Shown here piece by piece: positions 8,957 to 17,518 of a DNA stretch of 64,000 nt; position 1 is the first letter of the stretch; each line of letters opens with the position of its first letter. Below the pieces are notes generated by a model. That model saw only the letters and a program-made list of their open reading frames with translations. It searched no databases and was not told the origin of the DNA. The stretch spans positions 186,001 through 250,000 of the forward strand of contig NZ_PJBJ01000023.1 in NCBI RefSeq assembly GCF_002836475.1. Direction: 5' to 3'. Both the position numbers and the translations under genes were made by a program. Source of the DNA: Flavobacterium sp. ALD4 (GTDB taxonomy: Bacteria; Bacteroidota; Bacteroidia; Flavobacteriales; Flavobacteriaceae).

Positions 8957-9406
8957 ATGCAGCAATTAGAATTTTCTTCTTATCCTTTCCGCTTCAAAAA
9001 TAGCGAAAATAAAGTGTCTATTTTTGACGAAATCAGGAAAAAATTTATCATTCTTACACCGGAGGAATGGGTTCGTCAGCATGTGGTACGATTTTTATTG
9101 GAGGAAAAAAAATATCCTAAATCGTTGATTAATGTAGAAAAAGTACTTAAGGTCAACGGATTAAAAAAAAGGTATGACGTAGTGGTCTACAACACAGACG
9201 GCTCAATATGTGTCTTAATCGAATGTAAAGCTCCCCAAATAAAAATAGCCCAGGACACATTTGACCAAATTGCCCGCTACAACATGACCATGAAAGCGGA
9301 GTATTTGATGGTAACCAACGGAATGAATCATTACTTTTGCCAAATGGATTTCGAAAATGAAAAATACCAATTTCTGCCCGAACTCCCTGAATACATATTT
9401 AAATAA
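8957..9406 (+). CDS. HsdR N-terminal-domain protein (stand-alone nuclease-like domain)
   Basis: The 149-residue protein consists only of a domain like the N-terminus of type I restriction subunit HsdR, a PD-(D/E)xK nuclease fold. The core is visible as RYDVVVYN at about residues 75-82 followed by CVLIECKAPQIKIAQDTFDQ, giving the D...ExK signature of an active nuclease. WVRQHVVRFLL and LMVTNGMNHYFCQMD are also typical. No helicase, methylase or specificity gene is nearby, so it is not part of a type I system. Such orphans are common next to holA in Bacteroidota. I prefer ATG 8957 over the in-frame TTG at 8954. The next gene starts 5 bases downstream. Confidence 0.85.
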   Translation: MQQLEFSSYPFRFKNSENKVSIFDEIRKKFIILTPEEWVRQHVVRFLLEEKKYPKSLINVEKVLKVNGLKKRYDVVVYNTDGSICVLIECKAPQIKIAQDTFDQIARYNMTMKAEYLMVTNGMNHYFCQMDFENEKYQFLPELPEYIFK

Positions 9407-9411
9407 TCAAG

Positions 9412-10398
9412 ATGAATATAGCAGTCGTTATCCTTAATTGGAATGGTGTACAATTATTAGAGCAATTTTTACCTTCGGTAATTGCATATTCCCCAGAAGC
9501 CACTATCTACATTGCTGACAATGCTTCTACAGATGAGTCCATCTCTTTTGTCGAACAGCACTACCCTGCCGTTAAAATTGTAAAAAATACTGATAATTAT
9601 GGTTTTGCCAAGGGGTACAATGAAGCACTGAAACACATTGATGCCGAGATATATGCTTTGGTTAATTCTGACGTAGAAGTAACGGCAAACTGGTTATCAC
9701 CTATTATAGATACCTTCAGAAACGAACCTCAAACCGCTATTGTACAGGCTAAAATATTAGACTTTAAAAATAAAGAATACTTTGAATATGCCGGGGCCGC
9801 AGGTGGCTTCATCGATAAATATGGATACCCTTATTGCCGAGGACGACTCTTTGATACCATCGAGAAAGACAAAGGACAATACGATGATGAAAGAGAGATA
9901 TTTTGGGCTTCAGGAGCTTGTTTTTTCATCAGAAGTTATGTTTACAAGGAACTCCACGGATTCGACGATGATTTTTTTGCCCATCAGGAGGAAATCGACC
10001 TGTGCTGGCGTGCTATAAATAAGGGATATGCAATAAAGTATAATTATAAATCAACGGTGTATCATCTGGGCGGAGCTACCCTAAAACAGGGTAATCCAAA
10101 AAAAACATTTTTGAACTTCAGAAATTCATTACTAATGTTAACCAAAAACACACCCTACGACAGTTTGCATCGTATTTTATTTAGCCGAATGATTTTAGAC
10201 GGAATAGCGGCAATACAATTTATTTCGCAAGGGAAATTTTCGCATTTTGTAGCGATCCTGAAAGCCCACTATTCTTTTTATACTTTATTTTCAATTACTT
10301 ACAAAAAAAGAGGAAGTTTTCAGACAAAAAAATACTATAATATCAAAAGCATCGTTTACCAATACTATGTAAATCGTGGCAAGGTCTTTGCACGCTGA
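9412..10398 (+). CDS. Glycosyltransferase family 2
   Basis: This is a 328-residue GT-A fold transferase of the rhamnosyltransferase-like GT2 type, presumably acting on a cell-surface glycan from a nucleotide sugar. The N-terminus reads AVVILNWNGVQLLEQFLPSV, followed by YIADNASTDES. The metal-binding DxD-like site is ALVNSDVEV at about residues 81-89. An acceptor-site segment FWASGACFFIRS and FFAHQEEIDLCWRA (ED-like motif) follow near 165-205. The C-terminal ~100 residues are helical and amphipathic and probably associate with the membrane. It starts 5 bases after the HsdR_N gene, so the two are likely cotranscribed. Donor and acceptor are unknown. Confidence 0.92.
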   Translation: MNIAVVILNWNGVQLLEQFLPSVIAYSPEATIYIADNASTDESISFVEQHYPAVKIVKNTDNYGFAKGYNEALKHIDAEIYALVNSDVEVTANWLSPIIDTFRNEPQTAIVQAKILDFKNKEYFEYAGAAGGFIDKYGYPYCRGRLFDTIEKDKGQYDDEREIFWASGACFFIRSYVYKELHGFDDDFFAHQEEIDLCWRAINKGYAIKYNYKSTVYHLGGATLKQGNPKKTFLNFRNSLLMLTKNTPYDSLHRILFSRMILDGIAAIQFISQGKFSHFVAILKAHYSFYTLFSITYKKRGSFQTKKYYNIKSIVYQYYVNRGKVFAR

Positions 10399-10439
10399 TT
10401 TTAACATTAAATTTTATATTTTATTAACTTTTTTAAAAC

Positions 10440-10447
10440 TATTTTTG
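10440..10447 (+). promoter_or_regulatory. -7 promoter element of the OmpA-like gene
   Basis: TATTTTTG matches TAnnTTTG and lies 22 bases before the ATG at 10470. Confidence 0.45.
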
Positions 10448-10469
10448 TAATTCACTAAACATTAAATTC

Positions 10470-11303
10470 ATGAAAAAAATTGTAATTGCCTTATCCGTAT
10501 TAGCCCTTTTAACCTCTTGTGTTTCTAAAAAGAAATACACAGATTTAGAGGCGAGAAACAAGGAAACTCAAGATTTATTAAACAGTTGTACCGTAAAATT
10601 AAATTCTTGCTTAGAGGAGAAGGCGGGTCTTACAGCTACAGTTGCCGGTTTAAAAGATTACAACCAAACGTTGATCAGTACTTCTAAAGATATGACTGTA
10701 TTGACTACTAAAGGTGCACAAAACGTTGAAAAAGCACTAGAGTCTATTAAAGAAAAAGATTTAAAAATTACCAGAATGCAAGATGCGTTAACTAAAAAAG
10801 ACAGTGTTACACTTGCTTTGGTTACAAGTCTAAAAAGATCAGTAGGATTCAATGACCCAGATATTGAAATTAATGTTGAAAAAGGGGTTGTATTTATTTC
10901 TATTGCTGATAAATTATTATTCAAAAGCGGTAGTTATATCGTGACTGATAAAGCAAAAGGAGTTTTAGCCAAAGTAGCTAAAGTAGTAAATGACAAACCT
11001 GATTTCGAATGCATGGTTGAAGGTCATACTGACAGCGTACCTTACATCGGTAACAGCATATTACTTGACAACTGGGATTTAAGTGTGAAACGTTCTACAT
11101 CAATTATTCGTGTATTAACGAATGAACTAGGTGTTAACCCAGCACAATTAATCGCTGCAGGTAGAAGTTCTTACATTCCTTTAGTAGCAAATGATTCTGC
11201 TGCTAACAGAGCTAGTAACAGAAGAACTCGTATCGTTGTATTGCCTAAAATTGATCAATTCTACGAAATGATCGAACAAGAAATGAAAAACCCAAAACAA
11301 TAG
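10470..11303 (+). CDS. OmpA-family peptidoglycan-binding lipoprotein
   Basis: This 277-residue lipoprotein probably anchors the outer membrane to peptidoglycan. A signal peptide ends in the lipobox LLTSC (Cys about residue 17). A coiled-coil stretch from about 25 to 120 contains two further Cys. A C-terminal OmpA/MotB domain covers about 135-265, with the diaminopimelate-binding segments VEGHTDSVPYIG and LSVKRSTSIIRVL. LIAAGRSSYIPLV and NRRTRIVVLPK complete it. It resembles the Pal/YiaD type and lacks the beta-barrel of true OmpA. A strong terminator follows. It ends in TAG. Confidence 0.93.
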   Translation: MKKIVIALSVLALLTSCVSKKKYTDLEARNKETQDLLNSCTVKLNSCLEEKAGLTATVAGLKDYNQTLISTSKDMTVLTTKGAQNVEKALESIKEKDLKITRMQDALTKKDSVTLALVTSLKRSVGFNDPDIEINVEKGVVFISIADKLLFKSGSYIVTDKAKGVLAKVAKVVNDKPDFECMVEGHTDSVPYIGNSILLDNWDLSVKRSTSIIRVLTNELGVNPAQLIAAGRSSYIPLVANDSAANRASNRRTRIVVLPKIDQFYEMIEQEMKNPKQ

Positions 11304-11350
11304 TTTTAAATTTCATAATGTAATTTGCGCAATCAAATTACAGAAATAGA

Positions 11351-11381
11351 AAAACGTTCCGTATTTCGGAACGTTTTTTTT
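11351..11381 (+). terminator. Terminator of the OmpA-like gene
   Basis: The arms AAAACGTTCCG (11351-11361) and CGGAACGTTTT (11367-11377) form a perfect 11-bp stem with a 5-base loop, followed by a T run. Confidence 0.9.
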
Positions 11382-11394
11382 ATGCTTTTTTTTA

Positions 11395-11423
11395 AAAGAA
11401 AAAGCAAACCGTTTGGTTTGCTT
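11395..11423 (-). terminator. Terminator of the threonylcarbamoyl-AMP synthase gene
   Basis: The arms AAGCAAACC (11402-11410) and GGTTTGCTT (11415-11423) pair perfectly around a 4-base loop. Read on the minus strand, a T-rich run follows. It lies about 150 bases past the minus-strand stop. Confidence 0.65.
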
Positions 11424-11570
11424 CCATGTATCCTTGATACTTTTTAATAACCAATTAAATATTGATTAAGAATAAAATACCATTCTTTTTTATAACTCTA
11501 TTCTTTTTTACAACACTGTATAAACTAAAGAATCCTACATTTAAATATTTATTCGCCGGCTACCCTCTTT

Positions 11571-12191
11571 TTATAAAATATCCAAACTTCCTTTCCCTTC
11601 ACGCAGGACCGTAGGTTCATGACCAGATAGGTCAATTATCGTAGAGCCTACATTATCGCCATAACCGCCATCAATAACTAGATCAACCAAGTTTTGCCAT
11701 TTCTCAAAAATAAGTTCAGGATCCGTAGTATATTCAATAACATCATCTTCATCGCGAATGGATGTGGAAACAATTGGATGCCCTAATTGACGAACAATTT
11801 CCAAAGCAATGGAATTATCTGGAACGCGTATCCCAACAGTTGTTTTCTTCTTGAATTCCTTGGGCAAATTAGTATTACCTGGTAAAATAAACGTATAAGG
11901 CCCCGGCAAAGCTCTTTTTAATAGTTTAAAAGTCGCCGTGTCTATTTGCCTTACATAATCAGAGATGTTGCTCAAATCACTACAAATGAATGAAAAATTA
12001 GCTTTCTCCAATTTAACTCCTTTTATCTTAGCGATGCGCTCCAAAGCTTTTGTATTTGTAATATCACATCCCAAACCATAAACCGTATCAGTTGGATAAA
12101 TTACTAAACCACCATCTCTTAAAACCTTAACTACTTTAGCAATAGCCGCTTCGCTGGGTTTGTCTGGGTATATTTTTATAAATTGAGCCAT
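11571..12191 (-). CDS. L-threonylcarbamoyladenylate synthase (Sua5/YrdC/YciO family)
   Basis: This family makes threonylcarbamoyl-AMP from threonine, bicarbonate and ATP for the t6A37 modification of tRNAs that read ANN codons. From the ATG at 12191 the protein has 206 residues and begins MAQFIKIYPDKPS. The YrdC-fold substrate site is seen as GGLVIYPTDTVYGLGCD at about 27-43, followed by KGVKLEKANFSFIC, which has the KxR-type region altered as in the YciO subgroup, then GPYTFILPG and VGIRVPDN. A longer reading frame from 12239 adds 16 residues (MKITRRDEG...) that do not look like family sequence. It lacks the C-terminal Sua5 domain. YciO-like paralogues have uncertain activity. Confidence 0.85.
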   Translation of the reverse strand: MAQFIKIYPDKPSEAAIAKVVKVLRDGGLVIYPTDTVYGLGCDITNTKALERIAKIKGVKLEKANFSFICSDLSNISDYVRQIDTATFKLLKRALPGPYTFILPGNTNLPKEFKKKTTVGIRVPDNSIALEIVRQLGHPIVSTSIRDEDDVIEYTTDPELIFEKWQNLVDLVIDGGYGDNVGSTIIDLSGHEPTVLREGKGSLDIL

Positions 12192-12239
12192 TTTTTTATT
12201 TTTTTTTATTATTCCCTCATCTCTTCTTGTGATTTTCAA

Positions 12240-12583
12240 TAGTAATGCGACAGCTTTACCACGTAATTTTGTATCAATAAGACGATAATTTACTCATTAT
12301 TAGTACTGTATTTACAGCAATACATTTTATTATCCATCAACATTTGTAAAACTGTAAAAATCACTCGAACGGATAAGCTATTCTATTATTTAATATCCGT
12401 TATTAAAAACATAATCGAATCTTCGATTGGCTTCAACTAGTACCGGAGGAGCTTTACTATTTAAAATGGTATCGAGAAGTGCAATACATCACAAGATTCT
12501 CGATATTTTTTATGTTCCGCTATGCTAAATAAAAAACACTCGAACAGGCGCACAAAATAATATGAAACTCCTAACAAAATGAG
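12240..12583. other. Intergenic region with a hairpin/T-tail and a short coding-like stretch
   Basis: A -7-like TAATTTTG lies at 12264-12271 on the plus strand. An inverted repeat ATCGAGAA (12471-12478) / TTCTCGAT (12497-12504) is followed by a T run, so a plus-strand transcript of about 230 nt is conceivable. On the minus strand 12390-12488 is an open run of about 32 codons ending in TAA (reading ILNSKAPPVLVEANRRFDYV in part), which looks coding but has no start. I do not recognise it. Confidence 0.3.
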
Positions 12584-14917
12584 TTATCCAATTATATCTA
12601 ATTTCGCAAAACGCAATAATAATTTTTTTATACCACCGACATCAAATTTGATCTCTGCTTTTTTATCGGCTCCCACTCCATCTAAGTTCAACACTTCTCC
12701 CTTTCCAAAACGTTCGTGCATCACGATATTTCCGGCAACCAATTTATTGTCAAATAGATTAGCACCTGCTGATACGGATTTTCCGTCAACAGGTTTCAAT
12801 TTACGAATATTTATTTCAGGACTAGCAGCATTTCCTTTGATTTGTTGCGGAGGTGTTCCGTTGGCCGGTTTAGCCGTACGCAATTTGGATTTATCCACAT
12901 CCCCAAAAATGTCACTGTCAATCATCGGTTTATACCGGTAATTATTCTCAGCAGGGGTCAGGTACTCTAAGTATTGTCCGTCTATTTCTTCAATAAAACG
13001 AGAGGGCTCACTATCTGTAAGTTTACCCCAACGGTAACGCGACTGCGCATAGGTTAAATAGGCCTGATGCTCTGCACGTGTCAGCGCCACATAGAACAAA
13101 CGTCGTTCTTCCTCCAGTTCACTTCTGGTGCTCATACTCATCGCACTTGGAAAAAGATCTTCTTCCATTCCCACAACAAAAACATGTGGAAACTCCAGTC
13201 CTTTGGCTAAATGTATCGTCATTAATGCCACACGGTCTTCGTCGCTAGTATCTTTGTCTAAATCTGTCGCCAGAGCCACATCTTCCATGAATTCGGATAA
13301 GGCACCACGAGCGCCGTCAATTTCTTTTTGCCCTTCAGTAAAGTCCTTGATTCCGTTTAACAGTTCTTCTATATTCTGTATTTTAGCCATTCCTTCTGGT
13401 GTGGCATCTTTTTTTAATTCCTGAACCAATCCTGTTTTTTTAGAAACATGATCTGTTAAAAAGAAAGCATCTTGATTTTCATTTATCACCTGAAAACTTT
13501 GAATCATGGTAACAAAATCCAACAGTTTTTGTTTGGTTCCCGAGTTCAGTTTTAAGTCAATTTTATCGATATTTTGCATCACCTCAAAAATGGATCTTTT
13601 GTAATGATTGGCGGCTACCAGCAATTTTTCAACTGTGGTATTTCCAATACCCCGTGCCGGATAATTGATCACCCGCATCAACGCTTCTTCATCCTTTGAA
13701 TTGATAACCAATCGCAAATAACACAGCACATCTTTTATTTCTTTCCTTTGGTAAAAAGACAACCCACCATAAATTCGATAGGGAATGTCTCGTTTTCTCA
13801 ATGCGTCTTCCATCGCACGCGATTGCGCATTGGTACGATATAAAATAGCAAAGTCACCATTATTCATTTGGTTTTGCATCTTTTGTTCGAAAATCGTTCC
13901 GGCAACAAAACGGCCTTCTTCAGCATCCGTCATGCTGCGGTGCACTTTTATTTTCGGACCTAAATCATTGGCTGTCCAAACGATTTTATCCAATTTGGTT
14001 TTATTCTTATCGATGACCGTATTTGCCGCTTCCACAATGTTTTTTGTCGAACGGTAGTTTTGTTCCAAACGAAAGGTCTTTACACCTTCATAATCCTTCT
14101 GGAAATTCAGTATATTATTGATATTGGCTCCACGAAACGCATAAATACTTTGTGCATCATCTCCCACCACGCATATATTTTGGAATTTATCCGATAATGC
14201 TCGCACAATTAAATATTGGGAATGATTCGTATCTTGATACTCATCCACTAAAATATAACGGAAACGGTTTTGGTATTTCCCCAAAACTTCGGGAAAACGA
14301 GTCAAAAGCTCATTGGTCTTCAACAATAAATCATCGAAATCCATTGCTCCGGACTTGAAACATTTATCTACATAATTTTGGTATAATTCCCCCATACGAG
14401 GTTTTTTGGACATCGCATCCGCTTCTTGCAGGTCACGATCATTAAAATAGGCCTTTACGGTAATCAAACTGTTTTTAAAGTTGGAAATCCTACTTAAAAC
14501 CTGTTTGGGTTTGTAAACATCCCTGTCCAATTGCATTTCTTTAATAATTCCGGAAATAGCGCGCAGCGAATCCTGGGAATCATATATCGTAAAATTAGAA
14601 GGATATCCTAACAAGTGTGCTTCCGATCGTAGAATTCTGGCAAACACAGAGTGAAACGTACCCATCCAAAGATTCTTGGCTTCACTGGATCCCACAATGT
14701 CAGAAATACGCTTTTTCATTTCACGTGCTGCCTTATTGGTAAAGGTTAGCGACAAAATATTAAATGCATCCACCCCCTGATTCATCAAATAGGCAATGCG
14801 TATCGTCAAAACACGCGTTTTACCCGAACCGGCACCGGCAATTATAATCATGGGACCGTCTTTTTGCAATACGGGTTCGCGTTGTGCTTCGTTAAGTTGG
14901 GCAATGTATTTTTGCAT
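12584..14917 (-). CDS. UvrD/PcrA-type superfamily 1 DNA helicase
   Basis: This ATP-dependent 3'-5' helicase acts in nucleotide excision repair and replication-fork maintenance. The 777-residue protein carries the SF1A motifs in order: Q motif LNEAQREPV, Walker A AGAGSGKTRVL at about 28-38, Ia TFTNKAAREMKKR, Walker B ILVDEYQDTNHSQY near 225, III GDDAQSIYAFRGA, IV LEQNYRST, V MTIHLAKGLEFPHVF and VI FYVALTRAEHQ. The C-terminal ~100 residues are a linker and a Tudor-like RNA polymerase-interacting domain (HERFGKGEVLNLDGVGADKK), as in PcrA. It is monocistronic on the minus strand. Confidence 0.95.
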   Translation of the reverse strand: MQKYIAQLNEAQREPVLQKDGPMIIIAGAGSGKTRVLTIRIAYLMNQGVDAFNILSLTFTNKAAREMKKRISDIVGSSEAKNLWMGTFHSVFARILRSEAHLLGYPSNFTIYDSQDSLRAISGIIKEMQLDRDVYKPKQVLSRISNFKNSLITVKAYFNDRDLQEADAMSKKPRMGELYQNYVDKCFKSGAMDFDDLLLKTNELLTRFPEVLGKYQNRFRYILVDEYQDTNHSQYLIVRALSDKFQNICVVGDDAQSIYAFRGANINNILNFQKDYEGVKTFRLEQNYRSTKNIVEAANTVIDKNKTKLDKIVWTANDLGPKIKVHRSMTDAEEGRFVAGTIFEQKMQNQMNNGDFAILYRTNAQSRAMEDALRKRDIPYRIYGGLSFYQRKEIKDVLCYLRLVINSKDEEALMRVINYPARGIGNTTVEKLLVAANHYKRSIFEVMQNIDKIDLKLNSGTKQKLLDFVTMIQSFQVINENQDAFFLTDHVSKKTGLVQELKKDATPEGMAKIQNIEELLNGIKDFTEGQKEIDGARGALSEFMEDVALATDLDKDTSDEDRVALMTIHLAKGLEFPHVFVVGMEEDLFPSAMSMSTRSELEEERRLFYVALTRAEHQAYLTYAQSRYRWGKLTDSEPSRFIEEIDGQYLEYLTPAENNYRYKPMIDSDIFGDVDKSKLRTAKPANGTPPQQIKGNAASPEINIRKLKPVDGKSVSAGANLFDNKLVAGNIVMHERFGKGEVLNLDGVGADKKAEIKFDVGGIKKLLLRFAKLDIIG

Positions 14918-15104
14918 GGAAATTATCTATTTTTACAAAAATAAGAATTTAAGAATTAAAAAACAGATTTGATTTCTTTTCATTGAACTTCAAAATCAAA
15001 ATTCTGAACAGCCCTTGTAACCCTAGTTTTAAAAGTTTGAAACAAGAAATAGGCAATCGTGAATAAGGCCATTTTTCAAACTGAATCATCCCTACTAAAT
15101 CATC

Positions 15105-15872
15105 TTATTTGAAAAACACATCGTACGCAAACCGCACTAAGGTTCCAACAACAACTACCAAAAAGAATATGCGGATAAAACCGTTTCCTTTCGTGATAGC
15201 GAGTTTTGCCCCCAGCCATCCGCCAAAAGCGTTACTTGCAGCCATTGGCAAGGCGATCGCCCAAATTATTTTCCCTTTTAACATAAATAAACAAATAGAA
15301 CCGAAGTTAGTCGCCAGATTGACCATTTTAGCGTTCGCAGAAGCGTGAAGAAAATCAAACCCCATCAAAGCGATGAAGGCCACCACTAGAAAACTTCCGG
15401 TTCCCGGACCGATAAAACCATCGTAAAAACCAACAATGACACTAATAAGAATCGCATTCCAAATCTGAGTACTTGTAGAAAGATCTTTCGCTATATGTTG
15501 GCCAAAATTTTTCTTTGCATAGGTATAAATAGCCAATAGCGAAAGAATAAAGAGCAACAATGGTTTCATAAAATCATTGCTCATATAAGTCAATAAAGTA
15601 GAACCCATGAAAGCCGAAGGCAAAGCGACCGCCATCATTATCAGTAATAATTTCCAGTCCATCGTTACTTTTTTTAAGTATTGGTAGGCTGCAAATGAAG
15701 TTCCACTGAAAGCAGGTATTTTTAAGGTTCCAATAACGGTTGCAACGGGTAAATTAGGCAATAAAATCAATCCTGCAGGAGTTTGAATGAGTCCACCCCC
15801 TCCAACAATAGCATCTATAAATCCTGCAGCAAAAGCAGCCACGCAAAGTAAAACAATAATGTATGTTTCCAT
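15105..15872 (-). CDS. TSUP/TauE-SafE family anion permease
   Basis: This 255-residue integral membrane protein has about eight predicted helices. It belongs to the TSUP family, whose members export or import sulfite, sulfoacetate or other organosulfur anions. The N-terminal repeat reads GFIDAIVGGGGLIQTPA at about 17-33 and the second repeat GFYDGFIGPGTGSFLV near 147-162, which are the two family signatures with their glycine-rich turns. GWLGAKLAI follows in the C-terminal half. No sulfur-metabolism gene is adjacent, so the substrate cannot be inferred. Confidence 0.9.
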   Translation of the reverse strand: METYIIVLLCVAAFAAGFIDAIVGGGGLIQTPAGLILLPNLPVATVIGTLKIPAFSGTSFAAYQYLKKVTMDWKLLLIMMAVALPSAFMGSTLLTYMSNDFMKPLLLFILSLLAIYTYAKKNFGQHIAKDLSTSTQIWNAILISVIVGFYDGFIGPGTGSFLVVAFIALMGFDFLHASANAKMVNLATNFGSICLFMLKGKIIWAIALPMAASNAFGGWLGAKLAITKGNGFIRIFFLVVVVGTLVRFAYDVFFK

Positions 15873-15982
15873 CTATATCTATAATTCAACAGGTCTGCAA
15901 GGGACGCTTATTTTTTTCAGTAAAAATAGCGTTAGCCTTTCTAAATTATACTATAATTAATGAGTTATTAAATCAAAAAGTA

Positions 15983-15990
15983 TATTTTTG
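15983..15990 (+). promoter_or_regulatory. -7 promoter element of the DUF7935-like gene
   Basis: TATTTTTG matches TAnnTTTG and lies 21 bases before the ATG at 16012. Confidence 0.45.
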
Positions 15991-16011
15991 TCTTACAAAA
16001 TTTAAATCAGT

Positions 16012-16533
16012 ATGGACTCTACAAATATCGTTGAAATATTAGCATACACTATTCCATCATTAATTACTGGAGCTGTTGCCTACTTTTTATTTGATTCCCA
16101 TTTCAAAGACCAACAAAATACTAGACGCTGGTTGTTGCAAAAAGACCATCAAGCAGCCACATTACCTCTGCGTTTACAAGCTTACGAGCGCATGACTTTA
16201 TTCATGGAACGCATTAATCCTTCTCAATTGATGGTGCGAATTGCCCCTCTTTCAGAAGACAAAGATGACTATAGGAATTTTGTAATCGCGCAGATTGAGC
16301 AAGAATTTGAACATAATTTAGCTCAGCAAATTTATATTTCAGAGAAATGCTGGTCTATTATAGTTACGGCTAAAAATGCGACAATCCAGATGATTCGTTT
16401 GGCTGCAAAAAACGAAAAGGTAAAAGATGCCGATGGTTTGCGAGAAGCAGTTATCAGTGATTTACTGGAAAAACCATCTCCAAGCAGTGCCGCATTAGCC
16501 TTTATTAAAAATGAAGTGGGAGAATTATGGTGA
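16012..16533 (+). CDS. Uncharacterised flavobacterial protein (DUF7935-like)
   Basis: This is a 173-residue protein with one N-terminal membrane helix at about residues 8-25 (ILAYTIPSLITGAVAYFLF) and a helical, charged cytoplasmic part. I associate it with the flavobacterial family now called DUF7935; this is from memory and not certain. Conserved-looking stretches are RLQAYERMTLFMERINP and EQEFEHNLAQQIYIS. It converges with the patatin gene; their stops are 8 bases apart with no obvious terminator between. Function is unknown. Confidence 0.7.
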   Translation: MDSTNIVEILAYTIPSLITGAVAYFLFDSHFKDQQNTRRWLLQKDHQAATLPLRLQAYERMTLFMERINPSQLMVRIAPLSEDKDDYRNFVIAQIEQEFEHNLAQQIYISEKCWSIIVTAKNATIQMIRLAAKNEKVKDADGLREAVISDLLEKPSPSSAALAFIKNEVGELW

Positions 16534-16541
16534 AATTATTT

Positions 16542-17435
16542 TTAATCACTTATGATTTCACTTTTATTCAGTGCATAATCATAACCTTCCTGCCACCATT
16601 TATGCATCTCTATACTATTAAAATACAGCGCGTTATCAGTAAGATGGGTTGGTGTGTAAAATAAATTTAAAGTTACATGTTTATGTTTTGAAGCTAAAAT
16701 TCCTAGGGCGATGTCCTTTTTTTTGACCTGTTCTAAAACAGTCCCGAATAAATTGATCAATAATGAAAAGGGGTTACTACTGATGATTTTTTTTTGAACG
16801 TTTACTTCTGTGTTCAAGATAATGACATCAATTACTGTTGCACCTCGAATTATCGCTTCTCTAATTGGAACCAAATTGGTAAAGCCTCCGTCGCCATAGT
16901 CGCAGTCGTTTTTTTTTACTAAACTCATGAAAGGAAGATAGTTACATGAAATCCAAATCCAATCGCAAAACTCAGCATAATCGAAGTCTTTCAACGACTT
17001 ATATTCTACTGCATTTTTACTCAAATTGGATACCGTAATAATAATATCCTTGTTTCCGGCTTTTAATTCTTCAAACTCTTCAACGGTTATGGATTTTGTA
17101 ATTAATTTTTTCAAATTATAACTTTCACCAAATGTTTTACTTCCTCGGATGAGATTCAAAAAAACATTGACATGACTAATCGAAACATCAAACCCTCCGT
17201 TTGCATACTTTACAACAAAAGGAAGCCTATTAAAGATACTTCTTTGATTTACAGAAGTAAATATCTCTTTTATTTTTTCAGTTTTATTTAGAGCCAAGTG
17301 TGGAATTAGTAAACTTCCAGTTGAAGTACCAATAAAAATATCGTATTTATTTTTTTTCTTTTCTAAAAGATATTGTGCGACACCTCCAGCAAATGCCCCT
17401 TTACTACCTCCTCCAGAAATCACTAATGCCCTCAT
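16542..17435 (-). CDS. Patatin-like phospholipase
   Basis: This is a predicted lipid acyl hydrolase with a Ser-Asp dyad. From the ATG at 17435 the protein has 297 residues. The oxyanion-hole motif SGGGSKGAFAGG starts at about residue 5, the nucleophile elbow is GTSTGS at about 38-43, and the catalytic Asp is in the DGG-type motif DYGDGGF near 178. No signal peptide is present. A longer frame from 17498 adds a hydrophobic, basic stretch (MCVRTIKKTYITFLLYIKKK) that lies before the glycine-rich start and is probably not translated. The M1 peptidase gene lies just upstream on the same strand. Confidence 0.88.
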   Translation of the reverse strand: MRALVISGGGSKGAFAGGVAQYLLEKKKNKYDIFIGTSTGSLLIPHLALNKTEKIKEIFTSVNQRSIFNRLPFVVKYANGGFDVSISHVNVFLNLIRGSKTFGESYNLKKLITKSITVEEFEELKAGNKDIIITVSNLSKNAVEYKSLKDFDYAEFCDWIWISCNYLPFMSLVKKNDCDYGDGGFTNLVPIREAIIRGATVIDVIILNTEVNVQKKIISSNPFSLLINLFGTVLEQVKKKDIALGILASKHKHVTLNLFYTPTHLTDNALYFNSIEMHKWWQEGYDYALNKSEIISD

Positions 17436-17518
17436 AGATTTTTTTTTGATGTATAATAAAAATGTGATATAAGTCTTTTTTATAGTCCTCACACACAATT
17501 AATTAACTAAAAGTACTA

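Noticed and set aside
8957..9406. Type I restriction-modification system
   Set aside because: Only an HsdR N-terminal domain is present; no HsdM, HsdS or helicase gene lies nearby.
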